From Sulfuriferula sp. (GTDB lineage Bacteria > Pseudomonadota > Gammaproteobacteria > Burkholderiales > Sulfuriferulaceae): a DNA stretch of 64,000 nt. Each line of letters starts with the position of its first letter. Position 1 is the stretch's first letter. Of this stretch, positions 58,740 through 64,000 are shown piece after piece. The translations under genes were made by a program, and so were the position numbers. Below the pieces are notes generated by a model, which saw only the letters and a list, made by a program, of their open reading frames with translations, did not search any database and was not told the DNA's origin. The stretch covers positions 248,001 to 312,000 of the forward strand of contig JARLJL010000022.1 in the NCBI GenBank assembly GCA_031291235.1. The letters run 5' to 3'.

Positions 58740-60394
58740 GGCGTTACCACCACAACGCGACGGGTGTCACGGGCTATTACGCGCATAGGGAGTCCTTGTG
58801 CGGCAAACTGTTGATAATAAACCGGCGACATGACAGCCAGCGCATAAGGCTGCTGACGCCAGAGCTTCAGAAACGTGGCGATATCAGGTATCCATTTGTG
58901 TGGCTCCTGCTCGATGCCGAATTCCATTTCGTCCGGATGTGCTACCAGCGTCATGGTGCGTTGCAGGTACGGCGGCAGGGTTTGCTCGTACATGGCCACG
59001 CTGTAAAACGGCACGCCCGGTTTCAGGTAAGGCTTGACCTGCTGCGCAATCAGATAGGCCGAGCTGGCAGGGGACAGCGCATTATAGCCGATGTAAATCG
59101 ATTGCCCCATGAGCAGGCCGGCAACCGCCATCACCGACACGGCGGTAATAATCTGTTCGCGGCGCGCCAGCCACATGGCTATCAGTACGCCGATCAGCCA
59201 GCATAATGCGGCACCCTGTATCCACGGAACGAAGTTTTCGTACAGCGCTGCCGGCACTTCGGCGCTGGCGCTTCTGATTGCCAGCGGCGCAAACCACCAG
59301 GCTGCGATCGCCAGCGGTATCACGATGCTGAATTGCCAGGCCAGCGCCTTGCCGGATATCTTGCTGAGACGGTCGCCGATCAGCAAAGCGAGCGCGGGGA
59401 AAATCGGCAAAATATAAGGTATCAGCTTGGAATGCGATACGGAAAAGAACAGGAAGATAAAGCCTGTCCATACCATCAGCATGCGATTGACCTGGAAATT
59501 GTCCAGCGTGGTCGGCCTGCGTTCCCAGCCGCGTCCCAGCGCATGCAGCATGGGCAGCAGCCAGGGCAATATGCCGAGCAATACGACAGGGATAAATGTA
59601 TACCAGGGATGGACTCGTCCGCTGATCGGCGTCAGATAACGCAGTATGTGTTCATGGACGAAAAAGAACCACAGAAACTCGGGATTATCCCGTGACACCA
59701 GCACGAACCAGGGTACGGTAATCGCTGCAAAAATCAGCAGGCCGGTGCCCATATGCAGGCGTTTCCATAACCCCCAGTCGCGCTGTATCAGCGAATAGAG
59801 TATCAGCACCGCGCCCGGAATGGCGACGCCGATCAGGCCCTTGCTGAGCATGGACAGCCCCATGCCGGCCCAGCATACATACATCCACCAGCGCGTTTCG
59901 GATTCGTTTGCGTCCGGGCGTTGCGCCAGCAGCAATGCGGCAAGGCTCAGGCTCATGAAGAAGCTGACACCCATATCCAGTATGTTGATATGGCCGATGG
60001 CGAAATACAGAAAACTACTCGCCAGAACCATGGCGGCGATGAATCCTGCGCGCCGGTTGTAGATGCGCAGTCCGGTAAAATAGACCAGCAATATGCCCAG
60101 AAACCCGGTCAGCGCCGCCCACAGCCGCGCAGTCCAGTTGTGCTCGCCAAATGCAGTATAGGCAACGGCTGTCGCCCAGTATTGCAAAGCCGGTTTCTCG
60201 AAATATTTGAGACTGTTCAGTCGCGGTGTCGTCCAGTCGCCGGATGCAACCATCTCGCGCGGTATTTCGGCGTAACGGCCTTCGTCGGGGCGAACCAGCG
60301 CATTGTGATCGAGGGTGGCAAACCAGAGTACGGCCGTCAGTGCAAACATTAACCAGAGGATAATTTGCGGAGGTGCAAAGCGATTTGAGTTCAA
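58736..60394 (-). CDS. arnT: Ara4N lipid A transferase ArnT-like (GT39)
   Basis: This 552-residue inner-membrane transferase has the catalytic acidic motif VRPDEGRYAEIPREM in the first periplasmic loop and YFEKPALQYW. About twelve membrane helices are followed by a soluble periplasmic C-terminus. It attaches L-Ara4N from undecaprenyl phosphate to lipid A phosphates, lowering polymyxin binding. It is the first gene of the operon, unlike the enterobacterial order. A second ArnT-like protein is encoded at the other end. Confidence 0.87.
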   Translation of the reverse strand: MNSNRFAPPQIILWLMFALTAVLWFATLDHNALVRPDEGRYAEIPREMVASGDWTTPRLNSLKYFEKPALQYWATAVAYTAFGEHNWTARLWAALTGFLGILLVYFTGLRIYNRRAGFIAAMVLASSFLYFAIGHINILDMGVSFFMSLSLAALLLAQRPDANESETRWWMYVCWAGMGLSMLSKGLIGVAIPGAVLILYSLIQRDWGLWKRLHMGTGLLIFAAITVPWFVLVSRDNPEFLWFFFVHEHILRYLTPISGRVHPWYTFIPVVLLGILPWLLPMLHALGRGWERRPTTLDNFQVNRMLMVWTGFIFLFFSVSHSKLIPYILPIFPALALLIGDRLSKISGKALAWQFSIVIPLAIAAWWFAPLAIRSASAEVPAALYENFVPWIQGAALCWLIGVLIAMWLARREQIITAVSVMAVAGLLMGQSIYIGYNALSPASSAYLIAQQVKPYLKPGVPFYSVAMYEQTLPPYLQRTMTLVAHPDEMEFGIEQEPHKWIPDIATFLKLWRQQPYALAVMSPVYYQQFAAQGLPMRVIARDTRRVVVVTP

Positions 60395-60464
60395 AACGAT
60401 ACGAGGCCTTGGTTAATTCGATGCGCTAAAATGACGATTATAACAAATTCGTTTGGCAAAACGC

Positions 60465-61484
60465 TTACACCCAACCGCGTGCGACCAATTCATCCTTGAT
60501 ATAGGCATAATAAATCGGTGCCGCTATCACACCGCTCAGGCCGAAAATCGACTCCATCAGCAGCATGGCAATCAACAGCTCCCATGCCCGAGCGTGAATC
60601 TGGCTGCCGACTATGCGCGCATTCAGGAAATATTCCAGTTTGTGGATGAGGATCAGAAACACCAGCGAACCGATGGCGATATTGAGCGACTGGCTCAGGC
60701 TGACAATGACGATGACGCTATTCGACATCAGGTTGCCGATTACCGGGATCAGACCCACCAGGAAGGTAATGGCGATCATGGTTTTGGTCAGCGGCAAATG
60801 CACGCCTGCCAACGGCAAAACAATCACCAGATAGATAGCGGTAAATATCGCATTGATGGTGGCAATGCGTACCTGGGCGAATACGATGCGGCGAAAGGCC
60901 AACCCTATCCGTCCCGCCCGCTCTGCCATGGCACGGGCTAGCGGTTTGTAGTTGTCCATGGGAATGACCTCGCGTAATGCCAGCATGCCGCCGATGATCA
61001 TGCCTATCGCCACGTGCGCCGCCAAACGGCCGGCTTCCTTGCCGGCCAACTGCAATTCGGCGGCATGCGTGCGTAACCATGTGGTGACCGCTTGTTTGAA
61101 GGCCTCGGCGTCGGGCGGCAGCGAGGTGAGCAGCCAGGCGGGAAATATTTTGCGAGAGCTTTCCAGGATCTCGGCCATTTTGTCGAACAGCATGGTCAGG
61201 CTGCCGGCATCCGAGCGGAAAAATGCGATCAAGCCTACGCCGGCCAGCGTCAGCAAACTGACGACGGTAAACGACAGCAAGCCGACGGCGATAATTTTCG
61301 AGCGCTGTCCGGACAAATGACTGGCAAACCAGGGTGAAATAACATGCACCAGTTCGAATACCAGCAGGCCTGCCAGCAATGCCGGCAACAAATGAAAACC
61401 GAGGATGAAAATCAGTGCAACTACAGCAATTATCCAGGCTGCAATTTCAGCTGGCGTGGGGCGTGTATTCGACGGTATCAGCAT
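60465..61484 (-). CDS. AI-2E family transporter
   Basis: This 339-residue membrane protein with about eight hydrophobic segments has the family end motif LLAMLLMESIFGLSGVIAAPIYYAYIK-like sequence and the inner GLIPVIGNLMSNSVIV. Members export small solutes or autoinducer-2, or act as Na+/H+ antiporters; the substrate is not predictable. It is divergent from the peroxiredoxin gene. Confidence 0.88.
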   Translation of the reverse strand: MLIPSNTRPTPAEIAAWIIAVVALIFILGFHLLPALLAGLLVFELVHVISPWFASHLSGQRSKIIAVGLLSFTVVSLLTLAGVGLIAFFRSDAGSLTMLFDKMAEILESSRKIFPAWLLTSLPPDAEAFKQAVTTWLRTHAAELQLAGKEAGRLAAHVAIGMIIGGMLALREVIPMDNYKPLARAMAERAGRIGLAFRRIVFAQVRIATINAIFTAIYLVIVLPLAGVHLPLTKTMIAITFLVGLIPVIGNLMSNSVIVIVSLSQSLNIAIGSLVFLILIHKLEYFLNARIVGSQIHARAWELLIAMLLMESIFGLSGVIAAPIYYAYIKDELVARGWV

Positions 61485-61595
61485 GGAAGATTTCTTAAAT
61501 GATTTTCATCTAATAATTGACAAGCACAGCAGCAATGGATAGATTCTAACAGCTGACATGCATCTTTTAACCCAACTTTATGCAAGGAGTACCAC

Positions 61596-62195
61596 ATGAG
61601 CGTTTTAGTTTGCAAACCCGCCCCCGACTTTACCGCAACCGCGGTTATGGGCAACAACGAAATCAAAGATATCACCTTTTCCGAATTCACCAAAGGCAAG
61701 TATGTGGTGATCTTTTTCTACCCTCTGGATTTCACCTTCGTTTGCCCATCCGAACTGATCGCATTCGATCATCGTCTGGCTGAGTTCACCAAGCGCGGCG
61801 TAGAAGTCCTGAGCGTATCCATCGATTCCCAGTTTACCCACCTCGCCTGGAAGAACACCCCGATCAACAAGGGCGGTATCGGTCAGGTCAAGTACACCAT
61901 GGTTGCCGATATCAAGCATGAAATTGCAAAAGCCTACGACGTGGAACTGGACGGCAGCGTAGCGCTGCGCGGTTCATTCCTGATCGACCGCAGCGGCGTA
62001 GTACGCCATCAAGTGGTGAACGACCTGCCGCTGGGCCGCGATATCGACGAAATGCTGCGCGTGATCGACGCGCTGCAATTCACCGAAGAGCACGGCGAAG
62101 TTTGCCCTGCAGGCTGGAAGAAGGGTGATGAAGGCATGGGCGCATCTCCTGAAGGTGTTGCCAAGTATCTGGCTGAGAACGCCGACAAGCTGTAA
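61596..62195 (+). CDS. Typical 2-Cys peroxiredoxin (AhpC/Prx1 type)
   Basis: This 199-residue cytosolic peroxidase removes H2O2 and organic peroxides. The peroxidatic cysteine is Cys50 in PLDFTFVCPSE; the resolving cysteine is Cys170 in EVCPAGWKKGDEGM. The C-terminal YF-type tail is replaced by YLAENADKL, so it may be less sensitive to overoxidation than eukaryotic forms. AAGGAG precedes the ATG. It ends at a bidirectional terminator. Confidence 0.94.
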   Translation: MSVLVCKPAPDFTATAVMGNNEIKDITFSEFTKGKYVVIFFYPLDFTFVCPSELIAFDHRLAEFTKRGVEVLSVSIDSQFTHLAWKNTPINKGGIGQVKYTMVADIKHEIAKAYDVELDGSVALRGSFLIDRSGVVRHQVVNDLPLGRDIDEMLRVIDALQFTEEHGEVCPAGWKKGDEGMGASPEGVAKYLAENADKL

Positions 62196-62211
62196 TCGTT
62201 CAGTTCTCGCA

Positions 62212-62248
62212 TAAAAAAACGGCTATCTGCAAAGATAGCCGTTTTTGT
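62212..62248. terminator. Bidirectional terminator between prx and glnS
   Basis: A perfect 10-bp stem ACGGCTATCT/AGATAGCCGT (62219-62228, 62233-62242) with a GCAA loop has an A run on the left and a T run on the right. It works in both directions for the converging genes. Confidence 0.92.
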
Positions 62249-62270
62249 TTATGCGCATGAATGATGCCGT

Positions 62271-63950
62271 CTATTTACCCCACGAGTCTTTCAGTGTCAC
62301 TGTACGGTTGAAGACTGGTTTGCCCGGCTGAGTATCCTTGATATCGGCAACAAAATAACCGTGCCGCTCGAACTGGAAGCTTTCTTCGGGTTTTACATGG
62401 GCAAGCGCAGGTTCGACATAGGCGGTAATTACCTGTTTTGCAGCAGGATTGATGTCCAGCAGATAATCCCTGTCGTCCGCGCCAGGATGCGGTACGGCAA
62501 ACAGGCGATCGTATAGCCGCACTTCCGTCGCCAGTGCATGCGCGGCAGACAGCCAATGTATATTGCCCTTGACCTTGATGCTATCGGAACCTGGCGTGCC
62601 TGATTTGGTATCGGGCAGATAATTGCAATGCACTGCCAGCAGATCGCCCTCGGCATCGTAATCCGCGCCGGTACATTCAATGACATAGCCGTAACGCAAA
62701 CGTACCTTGTTGCCGGGGAACAGACGGAAATAGCCCTTGCTTGGCGTTTCCATATAATCCTCGCGCTCTATCCACAATTCGCGGGAAAGCGGCACAACCC
62801 GCTTGCCCAACTCATGTTTCAGCGGATGATTAGGCGCAAAGCAGTCTTCGCTTTGCGCTTCCGGGTAGTTGTCGATAATCAGCCTGACCGGGTTCAGCAC
62901 CGCAATGCGGCGCTCGGCAGCCTGATTCAGATCCTCGCGCATGCAGTCTTCCAGCACGCTCATATCTATCCACGAATCGGCCTTGGCCACGCCGATACGG
63001 TCGGTAAACATCCGGAATCCGGCAGCGGTAAATCCGCGCCGCCGTGCACCGACCAGCGTCGGTAAGCGCGGGTCGTCCCAGCCGTCGACATGACCGCCTT
63101 CGACCAGCGTAATCAGCTTGCGCTTGGAGAGCACCACATAAGTCAGGTTCAGCCGCGCAAATTCGATCTGTTGCGGATGCCAGCCGAGTACGGGTTGCAG
63201 CTGATCGAGTACCCAGTCGTACAGCGGGCGGTGGTCTTCGAATTCCAGCGTGCAGATCGAGTGGCTGATGTGTTCCAGCGCATCGGAAATGCAATGGGTG
63301 TAGTCGTACAGCGGATAAATGCACCATTTGCTGCCGGTGCGATGATGCTCAGCATGGCGAATGCGGTAGATTACCGGGTCGCGCATGTTGAAATTGGGCG
63401 ACGCCATGTCGATTTTGGCGCGCAGCACATGCGCACCGTCGGCGAATTCGCCGGCTTTCATGCGGCGGAACAGCGCCAGATTTTCGGCAGCGCTGCGCTC
63501 GCGGTACGGGCTGTTCTGGCCGGGCACGATGTGCGTACCGCGGCGCTCGCGCATTTCCTCAGCGGATTGGCTGTCCACGTATGCCAGACCGTGCTCGATC
63601 AGGAATTCGGCGAAGGCATACAGTTTGTCAAAGTAATCCGAGGCGAAAAATTTATTGTCGCCCCAGTCGAAACCCAGCCAGCGCACGGCGTCGATGATCG
63701 AATCGACGTATTCCTGCTCTTCCTTCTCGGGATTGGTATCGTCGAAACGCAAATGACAAGCGCCGCCGTAATCGCGCGCCAGTCCGAAATTCAGGCATAT
63801 CGATTTTGCATGACCGTAATGCAGGTAGCCATTGGGTTCCGGCGGGAAGCGCGTAGCCATGCGTCCGCCCCATTTATTGCTGGCGATATCGTCGTCGATA
63901 ATGCTGCGGATAAAGTTGGATATAGCAGGTTTTTCTGTCGCGTCGGTCAT
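62271..63950 (-). CDS. glnS: Glutaminyl-tRNA synthetase
   Basis: This 559-residue class I synthetase charges tRNA-Gln. The HIGH-type motif is in PPEPNGYLHYGHAKS (about 37-51) and the KMSKS-type motif is VLSKRKL (about 270). GlnRS-specific sequence LRFDDTNPEKEEQEYVDSI is present, and the C-terminal anticodon-binding beta-barrels are complete. The presence of GlnRS fits a beta- or gammaproteobacterium. The last 50 bases of the window upstream of the gene hold only promoter-like AT-rich sequence. Confidence 0.96.
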   Translation of the reverse strand: MTDATEKPAISNFIRSIIDDDIASNKWGGRMATRFPPEPNGYLHYGHAKSICLNFGLARDYGGACHLRFDDTNPEKEEQEYVDSIIDAVRWLGFDWGDNKFFASDYFDKLYAFAEFLIEHGLAYVDSQSAEEMRERRGTHIVPGQNSPYRERSAAENLALFRRMKAGEFADGAHVLRAKIDMASPNFNMRDPVIYRIRHAEHHRTGSKWCIYPLYDYTHCISDALEHISHSICTLEFEDHRPLYDWVLDQLQPVLGWHPQQIEFARLNLTYVVLSKRKLITLVEGGHVDGWDDPRLPTLVGARRRGFTAAGFRMFTDRIGVAKADSWIDMSVLEDCMREDLNQAAERRIAVLNPVRLIIDNYPEAQSEDCFAPNHPLKHELGKRVVPLSRELWIEREDYMETPSKGYFRLFPGNKVRLRYGYVIECTGADYDAEGDLLAVHCNYLPDTKSGTPGSDSIKVKGNIHWLSAAHALATEVRLYDRLFAVPHPGADDRDYLLDINPAAKQVITAYVEPALAHVKPEESFQFERHGYFVADIKDTQPGKPVFNRTVTLKDSWGK

Positions 63951-64000
63951 TTTGTGTATGTAAGTAATCTTTAGCCGTATAATTTTACCTCAATTAGGTA

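Overview
The window looks like the chromosome of a free-living, flagellated, Gram-negative betaproteobacterium. The evidence is the GlnK-AmtB pair, the FlhB-FlhA-FlhF-FleN-FliA-MotCD flagellar block, the aminoarabinose lipid A genes, RlmM, GlnS, and moderately GC-rich dense operons with many ATGA start/stop overlaps. The species cannot be named from the sequence alone. No rRNA, tRNA, CRISPR array, transposase or integrase gene was found.

Layout. 1-1932: a sigma54 promoter drives glnK-amtB (ammonium sensing and uptake), ending in a clear terminator. 1967-8980 (minus): a seven-gene MoxR/Bat operon (AAA ATPase, DUF58, DUF4381, two VWA proteins, a TPR protein, BatD). 9130-12563: a membrane protein with an HELLH motif, a small hypothetical, the GTPase HflX, a membrane-anchored glutaredoxin and a SnoaL-like protein. 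12577-18430: a visibly more AT-rich accessory island. It holds a di-haem cytochrome c peroxidase between 57-bp direct repeats, a BrnT/BrnA toxin-antitoxin pair between short repeats, and an integrase-less array of integron gene cassettes (CALIN) on the minus strand. The cassettes carry two DUF3800 proteins and one Mrr-type nuclease. A strongly structured non-coding stretch ends the island.

18885-30972: csbD, a His/Asp-rich lipoprotein, a GNAT plus XRE-cupin regulator pair, then a purU-mgdABCD-gmaS-mgsABC cluster. This is the complete N-methylglutamate pathway for methylated amines, feeding C1 units to tetrahydrofolate and formate and releasing glutamate or ammonium.

31021-40535: a GntR regulator divergent from a nine-gene operon. 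It encodes a four-component BMP-family ABC importer interleaved with two cysteine hydrolases (biuret-hydrolase-like and a paralogue that may be triuret hydrolase) and AtzG, AtzE and AtzH homologues. The intergenic region carries a sigma54 promoter and two NtrC-like sites about three helical turns apart. This reads as a nitrogen-controlled scavenging operon for urea oligomers (biuret, triuret or carboxybiuret-type compounds); the allophanate-cleaving enzyme is not in the window.

40693-48239: late-export, placement, sigma28 and stator flagellar genes. The FleN/FlhG homologue lacks a recognisable Walker A motif. 48364-51710: a short MutS2-like protein without an Smr domain, RlmM and a DUF2238 membrane protein. 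51693-60394 (minus): an Ara4N lipid A modification operon with ArnA split into two genes, one SMR flippase-like subunit and two ArnT-like transferases. 60465-63950: an AI-2E family protein, a 2-Cys peroxiredoxin and glutaminyl-tRNA synthetase.

Nitrogen economy links three parts: ammonium uptake, methylamine dissimilation and the predicted oligo-urea operon. Two of these have convincing sigma54 promoters.
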